From Bauldia sp. (GTDB lineage: Bacteria; Pseudomonadota; Alphaproteobacteria; Rhizobiales; Kaistiaceae): a DNA stretch of 64,000 bases. Numbering within the stretch: the stretch's first letter is position 1; each line of letters opens with the position of its first letter. The notes below the pieces were generated by a model. That model had not been told where the DNA came from and ran no database searches. It worked only from the letters and a program-made list of their open reading frames with translations. The position numbers were made by a program, and so were the translations under genes. The DNA is taken from positions 104,646 through 168,645 of the forward strand of contig JADLGL010000066.1 in assembly GCA_020849325.1 (NCBI GenBank), written 5' to 3'. Positions 39,607 through 48,897 of this stretch are shown piece by piece.

Positions 39607-40092
39607 ATGCGTCTCCTGCCCGCAGCAGTGCTGGTGTTTGCGCTCGCGGCAGCGCCCGCCGCCGCGGACGAGTTCATCGCCGGCGTCGGCGTAGCGGCGG
39701 ACGGCGATTCCTTCCGGATCGGCGATCAGATCGTCCGCCTTTACGCCGTCGATGCGCCCGAGCTCGCCCAGACCTGCCCCACGGCCGCCGGCCGGACATG
39801 GCGCTGCGGCGAGGAGGCGCGCCAGCGCCTGAAGGAGCTTCTGGCGCTCGGGCCCGTCGCCTGCGTCGGCGAGGAATTCGACCAGTTCGGCCGCCTGATC
39901 GCCGAATGCGACGACTACGACGGCAACTCGATCAACGCCACGCTGGTGCTCGAAGGACTCGCCTGGGCTTTCACCCGCTACGATGACCTCTTCGCCCCGG
40001 AGGAGAAAGAGGCACGGGCGGAGCGGCTCGGCATCTGGCAGGCGCCGACGCTGCCGGCGTGGCAGTGGCGGGTGGAGAACCCGCGGCTGTAG
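39607..40092 (+). CDS. Secreted thermonuclease (SNase-like) family protein
   Basis: A 161-residue exported protein. A signal peptide ([18 protein letters not shown]) precedes an SNase-like OB fold: [23 protein letters not shown] (about residues 33-55, shown in parts), [13 protein letters not shown] and [19 protein letters not shown]. The catalytic pair of staphylococcal nuclease (Arg in [10 protein letters not shown], Glu/Asp region) is partly kept. Cysteines in QTCP, WRCGEE, ACVGEE and ECDDY suggest disulfides. SD CCGGAGG precedes ATG 39607. Nuclease activity is likely but not certain. Confidence 0.82.
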   Translation: MRLLPAAVLVFALAAAPAAADEFIAGVGVAADGDSFRIGDQIVRLYAVDAPELAQTCPTAAGRTWRCGEEARQRLKELLALGPVACVGEEFDQFGRLIAECDDYDGNSINATLVLEGLAWAFTRYDDLFAPEEKEARAERLGIWQAPTLPAWQWRVENPRL

Positions 40093-40118
40093 CGCGCCGG
40101 GCCACTCATAAGAGGTTT

Positions 40119-40158
40119 CCGTTGTTCCGGGTTCCGCTGTGCGGCCCCGGAACGACGG
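40119..40158. repeat. Palindromic intergenic repeat, copy 2
   Basis: Arms at 40119-40131 and 40145-40158 form a 12-13-bp stem around TTCCGCTGTGCGG-type filler. The core matches the repeat at 27615-27657, but without a T-run. It lies in the 227-bp gap before nuoA. Confidence 0.7.
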
Positions 40159-40319
40159 CCATGGTTTCTGCGAGCCCTTTGTCCGGGCGACCGCCGAGAC
40201 GGCGCTTCCCACCGCGTTTTGCCTGTGGCATTCGTGGCCATCGACGGGCGCGCCTGCGGCGTGCAATTCTGGCGGACTGCCGCTGGGGGGGCGGCTCCGA
40301 CCTGGGAGGGGGAGGGAGC

Positions 40320-40685
40320 GTGGAAGCACTGCTCGAATCGTATCTGCCGATCGTCGTCTTCATCGGCGTCGCCGGCGTGATCGGCATTGCGCTGCTCGTG
40401 ACGCCGTTCGTCGTCGCCTACAAGAACCCGGACCCCGAGAAGCTCTCGGCGTATGAGTGCGGGTTCAACGCGTTCGACGACGCGCGCATGAAGTTCGACA
40501 TCCGCTTCTACCTCGTCGCGATCCTCTTCATCATCTTCGACCTCGAAGTCGCCTTCCTGTTCCCGTGGGCCATCACGTTCGGTGACCTCGGCGGCCTCGG
40601 CTTCTGGTCGATGATGCTGTTCCTCGGGGTGCTGACCATCGGCTTCATCTACGAGTGGAAGAAGGGAGCCCTCGAGTGGGACTGA
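40320..40685 (+). CDS. nuoA: NuoA, NADH-quinone oxidoreductase subunit A
   Basis: A 121-residue membrane subunit of complex I with three helices. The conserved loop reads [27 protein letters not shown] in two overlapping blocks (about residues 40-66). It contains the Cys of the quinone-site TM1-2 loop, followed by [19 protein letters not shown] 40320 is chosen because the strong GGGAGGGGGAGGGAG precedes it and it gives the normal length. It is the first gene of the 14-subunit nuo operon and overlaps nuoB by 10 bases. Confidence 0.96.
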   Translation: MEALLESYLPIVVFIGVAGVIGIALLVTPFVVAYKNPDPEKLSAYECGFNAFDDARMKFDIRFYLVAILFIIFDLEVAFLFPWAITFGDLGGLGFWSMMLFLGVLTIGFIYEWKKGALEWD

Positions 40686-41254
40686 GCACTGACGGCGCGA
40701 TCGTTTCGCCCGCCGCCAAGGGCATCATCGACCCGCGGACCAACCGTCCGATCGGGGAGAACGACCCGACCTATGTCGAGATCAGCAACGAGCTGGCAGA
40801 CAAGGGTTTCCTCGTCACCGCGTCCGACGATCTCATCAACTGGGCGCGGACGGGCTCGCTGATGTGGATGACGTTCGGCCTCGCCTGCTGCGCGGTGGAG
40901 ATGATGCAGATGTCGATGCCGCGTTACGACGCCGAGCGTTTCGGCATCGCGCCGCGCGCGTCGCCGCGCCAGTCCGACGTGATGATCATCGCCGGCACGC
41001 TGACCAACAAGATGGCCCCCGCGCTCCGCAAGGTCTACGACCAGATGCCGGAGCCGCGCTACGTCATCTCGATGGGCTCGTGCGCCAATGGCGGCGGCTA
41101 CTACCACTACTCGTACGCGGTGGTGCGCGGCGCCGACCGCATCGTCCCGGTCGACATCTACGTGCCGGGCTGCCCGCCGACGGCGGAGGCGCTCCTCTAC
41201 GGGTTCCTTCTGCTGCAGAAGAAGATCCGCCGCACCGGCACGATCGAGCGCTAG
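40676..41254 (+). CDS. nuoB: NuoB, NADH-quinone oxidoreductase subunit B
   Basis: A 192-residue peripheral-arm subunit that carries the terminal [4Fe-4S] cluster N2, which passes electrons to ubiquinone. The ligands are visible: the tandem Cys pair in [12 protein letters not shown], Cys in [12 protein letters not shown] and Cys in [12 protein letters not shown]. The N-terminus is variable; GTG 40676 inside the nuoA 3' end is used because GGGAG lies 9 bases upstream. nuoC follows after 11 bases. Confidence 0.96.
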   Translation: MGLSTDGAIVSPAAKGIIDPRTNRPIGENDPTYVEISNELADKGFLVTASDDLINWARTGSLMWMTFGLACCAVEMMQMSMPRYDAERFGIAPRASPRQSDVMIIAGTLTNKMAPALRKVYDQMPEPRYVISMGSCANGGGYYHYSYAVVRGADRIVPVDIYVPGCPPTAEALLYGFLLLQKKIRRTGTIER

Positions 41255-41265
41255 GCGAGGGACCG

Positions 41266-41865
41266 ATGGACGAGAGCCTCGGCGAGGTCGCCGAAATCCT
41301 GAAGGCAATGCTGCCGAACGTCCGGCTCGAGAGCCGGATCGCCTTCGGCGAACTGACCATCACGACGGACGCGAAGGACATCGTGCCGGTGATCCGCGCG
41401 CTCCGGGGTGATCCGAAGCTCGCCTTCATCAGCTTCATCGACATCTGCGGCGTCGACTATCCGGCGCGCGAGCAGCGCTTCGAGGTCGTCTACCACCTCC
41501 TCAGCCCGACCCAGAACCTCCGCGTCCGGGTGAAGGTGTCGACCGACGAGACGACCCCGGTGCCGTCGATCGTCTCGGTGTTCCCCTCGGCCGACTGGTT
41601 CGAGCGCGAGGCGTACGACTTCTACGGCATCCTCTTCGACGGCCACCCCGACCTCCGCCGCATCCTCACGGACTACGGCTTCGAGGGCTATCCGCTGCGG
41701 AAGGATTTCCCGCTGACCGGGTACGTGGAAGTGCACTACGACGACCTCCAGAAGCGGGTCGTGTACGACAAGGTGCATCTGCCGCAGGAATACCGCGACT
41801 TCGACTTCCTCTCTCCGTGGGAGGGCACGGAATACGTGCTGCCGGGGGATGAGAAGGCCAAATGA
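41266..41865 (+). CDS. nuoC: NuoC, NADH-quinone oxidoreductase subunit C
   Basis: A 199-residue 30-kDa subunit of the peripheral arm. Conserved signature: [24 protein letters not shown] region (about residues 106-129), followed by [17 protein letters not shown] and ending in FDFLSPWEG. nuoC and nuoD are separate genes, as usual in alphaproteobacteria. Its TGA stop is followed without any gap by the heptamer array that opens the inserted four-helix-bundle cassette. Confidence 0.96.
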   Translation: MDESLGEVAEILKAMLPNVRLESRIAFGELTITTDAKDIVPVIRALRGDPKLAFISFIDICGVDYPAREQRFEVVYHLLSPTQNLRVRVKVSTDETTPVPSIVSVFPSADWFEREAYDFYGILFDGHPDLRRILTDYGFEGYPLRKDFPLTGYVEVHYDDLQKRVVYDKVHLPQEYRDFDFLSPWEGTEYVLPGDEKAK

Positions 41866-41907
41866 CGGCAGTCGGCAGTAGGCAGTCGGCAGTCGGACGG
41901 GAGACGG
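41866..41907 (+). repeat. Left heptamer array of the four-helix-bundle cassette
   Basis: Four head-to-tail units CGGCAGT, CGGCAGT, AGGCAGT, CGGCAGT (41866-41893) are followed in register by CGGACGG and GAGACGG (41894-41907). It begins on the base after the nuoC stop codon. The same heptamer recurs in inverted orientation on the other side of the gene (42284-42311). Confidence 0.95.
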
Positions 41908-41910
41908 TCG

Positions 41911-42273
41911 TTGGGCATCGACTCCTATCGGGATCTACGCGTCTGGCAGCAGGCCATGGAGCTTACCGAAATCTGCTACCGCCTGACGTCGGCATTTCCG
42001 CGAGACGAATTGTTCGGTCTCACCTCGCAAATTCGGCGGGCGAGCGTCTCGATCGCGGCGAATATCGCGGAAGGCTATGGGCGGGAGAGCGCGGGATCGT
42101 ATGCCCACTTCCTCCGAGTGGCACAGGGCTCTCCGAAACTGGAGACGTTGCTGCTCCTGTCCGAAAGGGTCGAACTCGCGCCGTCATCGGCCACCAGACC
42201 CGCGTTGGATTTGTCGGACGCTACAGGTCGCATGCACCGTGGCTTAATCCGCTCGATTGCTCCGAGCGACTAG
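41911..42273 (+). CDS. Four-helix bundle protein, S23/23S rRNA intervening-sequence-protein family
   Basis: A 120-residue helical protein of the S23/IVP family. Family hallmarks run in order: SYRDLRVWQQAMELT (residues 4-18), CYRLTSAFPRDELFGLTSQI (about 22-41), RRASVSIAANIAEGYGRES (about 42-60), HFLRVAQGSPKLETLL (about 65-80) and GRMHRGLIRSI near the end. Members occur inside intervening sequences of 23S rRNA genes and as scattered solo genes; relatives (Avd) assist diversity-generating retroelements. The biochemical role of solo copies is unknown. The start is TTG 41911, with GGGAG 7-8 bases upstream. It splits nuoC from nuoD and is framed by inverted heptamer arrays. Confidence 0.88.
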   Translation: MGIDSYRDLRVWQQAMELTEICYRLTSAFPRDELFGLTSQIRRASVSIAANIAEGYGRESAGSYAHFLRVAQGSPKLETLLLLSERVELAPSSATRPALDLSDATGRMHRGLIRSIAPSD

Positions 42274-42276
42274 CGG

Positions 42277-42311
42277 TCTCCCGACTGCCTACTGCCGACT
42301 GCCTACTGCCG
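42277..42311 (-). repeat. Right heptamer array of the four-helix-bundle cassette (inverted)
   Basis: Units ACTGCCT, ACTGCCG, ACTGCCT, ACTGCCG (42284-42311) are preceded in register by TCTCCCG (42277-42283). They are the reverse complements of AGGCAGT and CGGCAGT in the left array. The flanking GGTCTCCCG also mirrors CGGGAGAC on the left. The array ends 7 bases before the nuoD ATG and so occupies its ribosome-binding region. Confidence 0.95.
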
Positions 42312-42318
42312 GTGACCC

Positions 42319-43509
42319 ATGGCCGAGACTGACGTCCGCAACTTCACGATCAATTTCGGCCCGCAGCATCCTGCTGCGCACGGCGTTTTGCGCCTCGTGC
42401 TGGAGCTCGACGGCGAGATCGTCGAGCGCGTCGACCCGCATGTCGGGCTGCTCCATCGCGGCACCGAGAAGCTGATCGAGTCCAAGACCTACCTGCAGGC
42501 GCTGCCCTATTTCGACCGGCTCGACTATGTCGCGCCGATGAACCAGGAGCACGCCTGGGCGCTGGCGATCGAGAAACTCCTCGGCATCACCGTGCCTTAT
42601 CGCGGCCAGCTGATCCGGGTTCTCTACTCCGAGATCGGCCGCATCCTGTCGCACATGCTCAACGTGACGACGCAGGCGATGGACGTCGGCGCGCTCACCC
42701 CGCCGCTGTGGGGGTTCGAGGAGCGCGAGAAGCTTATGGTCTTCTACGAGCGCGCATCGGGCAGCCGCATGCATGCGGCGTATTTCCGGCCCGGCGGCGT
42801 GCACCAGGACCTCCCGGAGAAGCTCGTGCAGGACATCGGCGATTTCGTCGATCCGTTCCTGAAGATCGTCGACGAGATCGACGGCCTCCTGACGCCGAAC
42901 CGCATCTTCAAGCAGCGCAACGTCGACATCGGCGTGATCGCGATCGAGGAGGCGTGGCGTCTCGGCTTCTCCGGCGTGATGATCCGCGGCTCGGGCGTGC
43001 CGTGGGACCTCCGGAAGTCGCAGCCCTACGAGTGCTATTCCGACATGGAATTCGACATTCCGGTCGGCAAGAACGGCGACTGCTACGACCGCTACCTCAT
43101 CCGCATGGAGGAGATGCGCCAGGCCGCCTACATCATGCGGCAGTGCGTGAATCTGCTGATGTCCGAAAAGGGCAGGGGTCCGGTGTCGTCCCGAGACGGC
43201 AAGATCGTGCCGCCGAAGCGGGGCGAGATGAAGCGGTCGATGGAAGCGCTCATCCACCACTTCAAGCTCTACACCGAGGGCTTCCACGTGCCGCCGGGCG
43301 AAGTCTATGCCGCCGTCGAGGCGCCGAAGGGGGAGTTCGGCGTGTACCTCGTGTCGGACGGCTCGAACAAACCCTACCGCGCCAAGATCCGCGCGCCGGG
43401 CTTCCCGCATCTTGCGGCGATGGACGTCATGACCCGCGGCCACATGCTGGCGGACGTGTCGGCCATCCTCGGTTCGCTCGACATCGTGTTCGGCGAGATC
43501 GACCGTTAA
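42319..43509 (+). CDS. nuoD: NuoD, NADH-quinone oxidoreductase subunit D
   Basis: A 396-residue 49-kDa subunit that forms the quinone-binding cavity with NuoB. Conserved elements: [18 protein letters not shown] (residues 9-26, with the quinone-site His), [29 protein letters not shown] and [17 protein letters not shown] ([18 protein letters not shown]). The C-terminal end is [12 protein letters not shown]. Normal length and intact despite insertions on both sides. Its Shine-Dalgarno region is composed of the right heptamer array (CGGTGACCC before ATG), which is a weak ribosome site. Confidence 0.97.
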   Translation: MAETDVRNFTINFGPQHPAAHGVLRLVLELDGEIVERVDPHVGLLHRGTEKLIESKTYLQALPYFDRLDYVAPMNQEHAWALAIEKLLGITVPYRGQLIRVLYSEIGRILSHMLNVTTQAMDVGALTPPLWGFEEREKLMVFYERASGSRMHAAYFRPGGVHQDLPEKLVQDIGDFVDPFLKIVDEIDGLLTPNRIFKQRNVDIGVIAIEEAWRLGFSGVMIRGSGVPWDLRKSQPYECYSDMEFDIPVGKNGDCYDRYLIRMEEMRQAAYIMRQCVNLLMSEKGRGPVSSRDGKIVPPKRGEMKRSMEALIHHFKLYTEGFHVPPGEVYAAVEAPKGEFGVYLVSDGSNKPYRAKIRAPGFPHLAAMDVMTRGHMLADVSAILGSLDIVFGEIDR

Positions 43510-43658
43510 CCTCTGGCCGGCGGTTTCCGGACGCGCCGGCGAGAAGCGTTTTCCATAAAAATCGATTCGTATTGCCCGGCGAGGGGAAATGGCGCCGTGA
43601 TGATGTTGCGCGCGTCCGCGCCGCATCGGTTCACGTCAATCGCCGTCGGGCGTGGTTC

Positions 43659-44687
43659 ATGCTCCACGAATTCCTCGCCGATCTCGCCAGCTTCTGGGCC
43701 GACATCCAGGCCAGCCTCGCCGGACCCGTGCCGGCCGACGCAGATGCCCTCATCGATGTCAGCCCGGGCGCCGCGGTCGCCAACGCCAACCTCGCCGAAC
43801 GGATGGGGCTCGCGCTTCTCGCGGTCGGCGCGACGGTGACCCGGCCGTTCGGCAATGTCGGCTACTCCTACGGCGCGCGGTTCGTGGCGAAGCTGTTCCG
43901 CAGCCGGAAGGCCGTACGGGTCGCGCTCGCTCCCGATGCCAGCTTCGAGATGCCGTACGGTGACGCGTACTGGAGCATTCTCCTGTCGCGCGGCGCGAAG
44001 TACGAGGCCGACGTCGAGGTCGCGCTCCTCGCGCTCGCCGACGTCGATTTCGCCTTCGTCGATTGCGGGGCGAACTACGGCTACTGGTCGGTTCTCGTCA
44101 CCAGCGCGCGTTTCGGCGGCCACAGTGCCGTGGCGATCGAGGCGGCGCCCGACACGTTCGCGTGGCTCGCCAGGAACGCGGCCGCGAACGGCGGGCGATT
44201 CGAAGTACTCAATCGTGCCATCGCCGAGCGGTCGGGCTCGACGGTGACCATCCGGGGCGCCAAGCACGAGGCCCGGTCGATCGTTTCGGCGGCCGACCTG
44301 CCGGTCGTCGGCAAGGTCGAGACGCTGGCGCTCGATGATCTCCTCGATCGCCCCGAGCTGCGCTCGAAGCGTCGCATCGTCCTCAAGCTCGACGTCGAGG
44401 GCGTGGAGCTCGACGCGCTGCGCGGCGCGAGCCGCATGCTGGAGCGCGACGTTCTCATTGCCTATGAGGACCACGCCTCCGACCGCAGTCATGCGGTGTC
44501 CGCCCACATGCTCGACCGCGGCATGCGGGTGTTCTTCATCGACGCCGGCGGCGCCAGCGAGATCGTCGGCCTCGGCCAGGTCGAGGCGATCAAGCGCAAC
44601 AGCCACCGCGGCTACGACTTCTTCGCGACGCGAAGCGCGTTCTGGGCGGCGCGGCTCGAGGCGCTGGTGCGGAACCAGAACGCCTAG
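43659..44687 (+). CDS. FkbM-family SAM-dependent methyltransferase
   Basis: A 342-residue protein with an FkbM methyltransferase domain in its second half. The SAM-binding motif I is FVDCGANYGYWSVL (about residues 132-145), acidic motif II is VAIEAAPDTFAWLARNA, and the FkbM signature is IVLKLDVEGVELDALRGA (about 243-260). The first 120 residues are an uncharacterised extension. FkbM enzymes O-methylate sugars, polyketides or lipids. It has no known role in complex I and sits between nuoD and nuoE after a 149-bp AT-richer leader, so it is accessory. ATG 43659 starts the conserved part; earlier frame is not conserved. Confidence 0.85.
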   Translation: MLHEFLADLASFWADIQASLAGPVPADADALIDVSPGAAVANANLAERMGLALLAVGATVTRPFGNVGYSYGARFVAKLFRSRKAVRVALAPDASFEMPYGDAYWSILLSRGAKYEADVEVALLALADVDFAFVDCGANYGYWSVLVTSARFGGHSAVAIEAAPDTFAWLARNAAANGGRFEVLNRAIAERSGSTVTIRGAKHEARSIVSAADLPVVGKVETLALDDLLDRPELRSKRRIVLKLDVEGVELDALRGASRMLERDVLIAYEDHASDRSHAVSAHMLDRGMRVFFIDAGGASEIVGLGQVEAIKRNSHRGYDFFATRSAFWAARLEALVRNQNA

Positions 44688-44786
44688 GCCGGCGCTCGCG
44701 GTCTGCCGAACGGCCCTCTGCAAGCACTCGACGAAGGGGCGGGGTTGCGCCACAACCTATGCGTGGCGCATTGCCGGTGCGCGTCC

Positions 44787-44814
44787 TTGACGGACATTAG
44801 TTATACCTTATATC
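44787..44814 (+). promoter_or_regulatory. Promoter of the toxin-antitoxin-like pair
   Basis: The -35 box TTGACG (44787-44792) and -10 box TATATC (44809-44814) are 16 bases apart in a conspicuously AT-rich patch (ATTAGTTATACCTTATAT). The repeated TTATA steps could be an operator for the HTH protein. It lies 34 bases before the ATG at 44848. Confidence 0.6.
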
Positions 44815-44847
44815 GTGCGGAGACGCTCTCCGCAGAGCGGGGGCTGC

Positions 44848-45201
44848 ATGCGTGGAATCGTGGCGGAGGACTACGACGCTGAGGATGGCCTGCGGGCACT
44901 GACGGCTCGGACCGATGAAATGACCATCTGGCAGAAACGAGCGTTTGCATCGGTGGTCGAAGCGATCGACGACCTCGGCGATTTGCCGGCCTCGGACGGG
45001 ATATGGGGGCTCGATGAGTGCGCCATACCCGGTCTGTGGCTCTACATCGATCGGCCGTTCCGGGCCATTTTCGTCGCCGATCCAGAGGGATGGTGCCTCG
45101 TCCTCATTGAATGGACGAGACCGTGGACGAGCAATCACAACGCACTCATCGCGCGGGCGCAGGCGCTCGCGGTGGGTGGGACACGGAAGGAATGGGCATG
45201 A
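44848..45201 (+). CDS. Putative toxin of a type II toxin-antitoxin-like pair
   Basis: A 117-residue protein without a confident family match. Its middle has a beta pattern, PGLWLYIDRPFRAIFVADP followed by GWCLVLIEWTRPW (about residues 58-90). It then has a helix ALIARAQALA and a GGTRKEWA end, in the manner of RelE/HigB-type toxins with an N-terminal helix pair. The stop codon overlaps the ATG of the HTH gene (ATGA), the usual coupling of such pairs, here toxin first as in higBA. ATG 44848 is used because an upstream GTG lies at the predicted transcription start. The toxin call is inference. Confidence 0.5.
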   Translation: MRGIVAEDYDAEDGLRALTARTDEMTIWQKRAFASVVEAIDDLGDLPASDGIWGLDECAIPGLWLYIDRPFRAIFVADPEGWCLVLIEWTRPWTSNHNALIARAQALAVGGTRKEWA

Positions 45202-45770
45202 GCAAGACGGTCAAGGCGATCCTTGCCGATCCGCGCCTCGCCGGGCCGGTCGCCTTCGTGAAGGTCGCACGGCGTGCGGCGGAACTCGTCCGCTCGGCGC
45301 GGCAAAAGGCGGGAATGACACAGGACGACCTGTCGGCCGCACTGGGTGTGACGCAGCCCTACGTCTCCCAGATCGAGAGCGGGAAGGTCTCGACGATGCC
45401 GTCGCTGGCTACTTTGGCCACGGCGATGACGGCGTGCGGTGATGAACTTCACCTCGGCACGGCTGGCGAGTGGCGCGCCCTCGAGGCGCGTATCGCCGAG
45501 CTCGAGGCCCGGTTGGAGAAGCGGACCCAGCTGGAGTTCGAGGCGGTCGGCGGCCGGAATACCCCGCGGATCACGGTCACGAAGGCCGGAACGGATGTCG
45601 TGCTCGAATGGGAGACCGCGGGCGCGAGGAACTTCGTCGAGGCCGCGCGTGTTGCCATCGGTCAGGTCCCGAAGGCGAGCAGAACGCATGCCGGGACGAT
45701 CCGGGTGACCCTCGACGAGGCGATGCCGGCTGCTGCGGCGATGGCGGCGCCGGCGAAGGCACACGAGTAG
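45198..45770 (+). CDS. XRE-family HTH protein, putative antitoxin with C-terminal domain
   Basis: A 190-residue protein. The helix-turn-helix occupies about residues 28-82 (SARQKAGMTQDDLSAALGVT, then QPYVSQIESGK and LATLATAMTACGDELHL). A coiled-coil stretch follows (ALEARIAELEARLEKR, about 95-110), and then a beta-rich C-terminal domain (PRITVTKAGTDVVLEWET) not found in minimal antitoxins. ATGA overlap with the upstream gene points to joint expression and autoregulation. Whether the C-terminal domain binds a ligand or partner is unknown. Confidence 0.75.
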   Translation: MSKTVKAILADPRLAGPVAFVKVARRAAELVRSARQKAGMTQDDLSAALGVTQPYVSQIESGKVSTMPSLATLATAMTACGDELHLGTAGEWRALEARIAELEARLEKRTQLEFEAVGGRNTPRITVTKAGTDVVLEWETAGARNFVEAARVAIGQVPKASRTHAGTIRVTLDEAMPAAAAMAAPAKAHE

Positions 45771-45779
45771 CGGCGGCGC

Positions 45780-46085
45780 GTGGCCTTCGTCACGGAAAAC
45801 GCGGAGTTCCTGTCCGGCCTTGCCGGCGTTTCTGGTGCCGCGCTCATGCTGATCGTGCCGCTCTGGAGTTGGAGCGGGCGCTTCCTGAAAAGGGCGGCGC
45901 AGCGACGGGGGACGACCGAAGCGACCGAAGAGGCGCGCATCCAACTCCGCGAGGCTGCCGAAGGGGACGAGCGGAAGTGGCTCCGACTGGAGCGCCGCTT
46001 CAACTATCTGGGTGCCTTCTGCCTGCTGATCTCGTTCGCGCTCCTGATGATCGGCGGCCTGGGTGGGTCTGCGGACAGCAGTTGA
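45780..46085 (+). CDS. Small two-helix membrane protein
   Basis: A 101-residue protein with an N-terminal hydrophobic segment (FLSGLAGVSGAALMLIVPLWSW in part, about residues 10-31). A charged amphipathic middle follows (ATEEARIQLREAAEGDERKW), then a second hydrophobic segment (LGAFCLLISFALLMIGGLGG). GTG 45780 lies 9 bases after the stop of the HTH gene, so it may be the third gene of that unit. Not recognised. Coding status is supported by position and the two clear membrane helices only. Confidence 0.5.
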   Translation: MAFVTENAEFLSGLAGVSGAALMLIVPLWSWSGRFLKRAAQRRGTTEATEEARIQLREAAEGDERKWLRLERRFNYLGAFCLLISFALLMIGGLGGSADSS

Positions 46086-46651
46086 GCCAACATTCGGTCA
46101 TCGGTGGCGTGGACCGGGCGCACCGTCGATGCGCGAGGATGTTCCGCAGGCGGCGCTGGTTGGTCTCGCGTTCGTTGCCGGGTCTGGTGGTTCTGTCCGC
46201 TCGAGGGCATTCCGGTCCAGCGGCGGGGCCGCCTCGTGAGCCTCGAATCCAATGCCCGAACGACGAGGCCGTGAAATCGCGCGGGCGAGACCCGAGCCGG
46301 TCCCCGTGAAAACGCGACAAATGGCATCGCGCGGGCCGCTCGACATCGCCGCGCACCCATGAATAGATGGTCGGATGGGGAGTGGGACGTTCGAGGGAAC
46401 GGGAGTGTGCGGGAGATAGGCCGGAGGGGCCTCTCGATCCGCGGTCCAAGCAGCAACTGAACGGCGTCCGCGGTTTCGGCGGCGCCCTCACGGCAGCCTG
46501 AGACCGGGGCGCGCCTGCGGCGCGGCCCGAGCACCACCGTCAACCTCTTCGCCCGCGCAATGCAGGACGGGAAGCGTGTCGGCATCGGTTAGCGTCGGAG
46601 CGCGGCGGAAGTTGGACGCCATCTTCGCCATCGGGCGGGCGGGGCGCTGAC
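46086..46651. other. 566-bp gene-free region before nuoE
   Basis: No gene is convincing on either strand. Long minus-strand frames here are Arg/Pro-rich and unlike proteins. It separates the accessory genes from nuoE and may hold an internal promoter or a decayed gene. A small hairpin CGCGCctgcggCGCG lies near 46505-46525. Confidence 0.45.
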
Positions 46652-47587
46652 ATGGCGGTGCGTCGCCTCGCCGAGGAGCAGCCGGAGGGTTTTGCGTTCG
46701 ACGCCGCCAACATGGCGCGGGCGCGGCGCGAGATCGCGAAATATCCGCCAGGCCGCCAGCAGTCCGCAATCATCGGCCTCCTGTGGGAGGCGCAAAGCCA
46801 GAACGGCGGCTGGCTGTCGGAGCCGGCGATCCGCTACGTCGCCGAGATGCTGGGCATGCCCTACATCCGCGCGCTCGAAGTCGCGACCTTCTACACGATG
46901 TTCAACCTCCACCCGGTGGGCACCGTCGCGCACATCCAGGTGTGCGGCACGACGCCATGCATGCTCCGCGGGTCCGAGGCGCTGATGGACATCTGCCGCC
47001 ACCGCATCCACCACGACCAGGACCATCCGTCGGCCGACGGCAGGTTCTCGTGGATCGAGGTCGAGTGTGCCGGCACCTGCGTGAACGCGCCGATGGTGCA
47101 GATCGGCAGCGAGGTCTTCGAGGACCTGACGCCCGAGACGTTCAACCGGCTGATCGACGATCTCGACGCCGGCCGGCCGGTGAAACCCGGCCCTCAGGTT
47201 GCTCGCCATTTGTCGGAGCCCGAGGGCGGGCCGACGACGCTGACCGATCCGTCGCTCTATGCCGCCGCCGCGAAGCCGGCGGCCGCACCGGTTGCGGCGC
47301 CTGCCGCTCCCGTGGTGGCACCCGCGCCTGCCAGCCCGGCGGCGAAGCCCGCCGGGATCGCCGCGCCCCGTGGCGGCAGGGGTGACGACCTCAAGGTGCT
47401 GAACGGCATCGGGCCGAAGATCGAGAAGACGCTGCACGAGCTCGGCGTCTTCCATTTCGACCAGATCGCCGCCTGGACGCCGGCCGAGGTGCGGTGGGTG
47501 GGCGAGCATCTTGCATTCCCCGGCCGCATCGAGCGCGAGCACTGGGTCGAGCAGGCGAAAGCGCTCGCCGCTGGGAAGGGAGCCTGA
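46652..47587 (+). CDS. nuoE: NuoE, NADH-quinone oxidoreductase subunit E, with C-terminal helix-hairpin-helix domain
   Basis: A 311-residue 24-kDa subunit. The thioredoxin-like core (about 1-190) binds the [2Fe-2S] cluster N1a through Cys in VCGTTPCMLRGS and in VECAGTCVNAPM. After an Ala/Pro-rich linker (about 205-245) comes an HhH-type domain, DDLKVLNGIGPKIEKTLHEL to EHWVEQAKALA (about 247-308). This tail is seen in many alphaproteobacterial NuoE proteins but not in E. coli, and its role is unknown. nuoF starts 3 bases after its stop. Confidence 0.96.
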   Translation: MAVRRLAEEQPEGFAFDAANMARARREIAKYPPGRQQSAIIGLLWEAQSQNGGWLSEPAIRYVAEMLGMPYIRALEVATFYTMFNLHPVGTVAHIQVCGTTPCMLRGSEALMDICRHRIHHDQDHPSADGRFSWIEVECAGTCVNAPMVQIGSEVFEDLTPETFNRLIDDLDAGRPVKPGPQVARHLSEPEGGPTTLTDPSLYAAAAKPAAAPVAAPAAPVVAPAPASPAAKPAGIAAPRGGRGDDLKVLNGIGPKIEKTLHELGVFHFDQIAAWTPAEVRWVGEHLAFPGRIEREHWVEQAKALAAGKGA

Positions 47588-47590
47588 CGG

Positions 47591-48892
<1,302 letters not shown>

Positions 48893-48897
48893 CGGGC

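Noticed and set aside
42160..42273. Frameshift in the C-terminal part of the four-helix-bundle gene
   Set aside because: The stretch after LETLLLL looked odd, but the closing segment GRMHRGLIRSI stays in the same frame and the total length fits the family, so the gene is intact.
46004..46585. A 193-codon minus-strand gene in the gap before nuoE
   Set aside because: Arg/Pro/Ser-rich with no recognisable fold, overlaps the end of the membrane protein gene, and has no ribosome site.
43510..46651. Prophage or integrative element in the nuo operon
   Set aside because: No integrase, phage structural gene, att-like direct repeat or tRNA boundary is visible around the extra genes.
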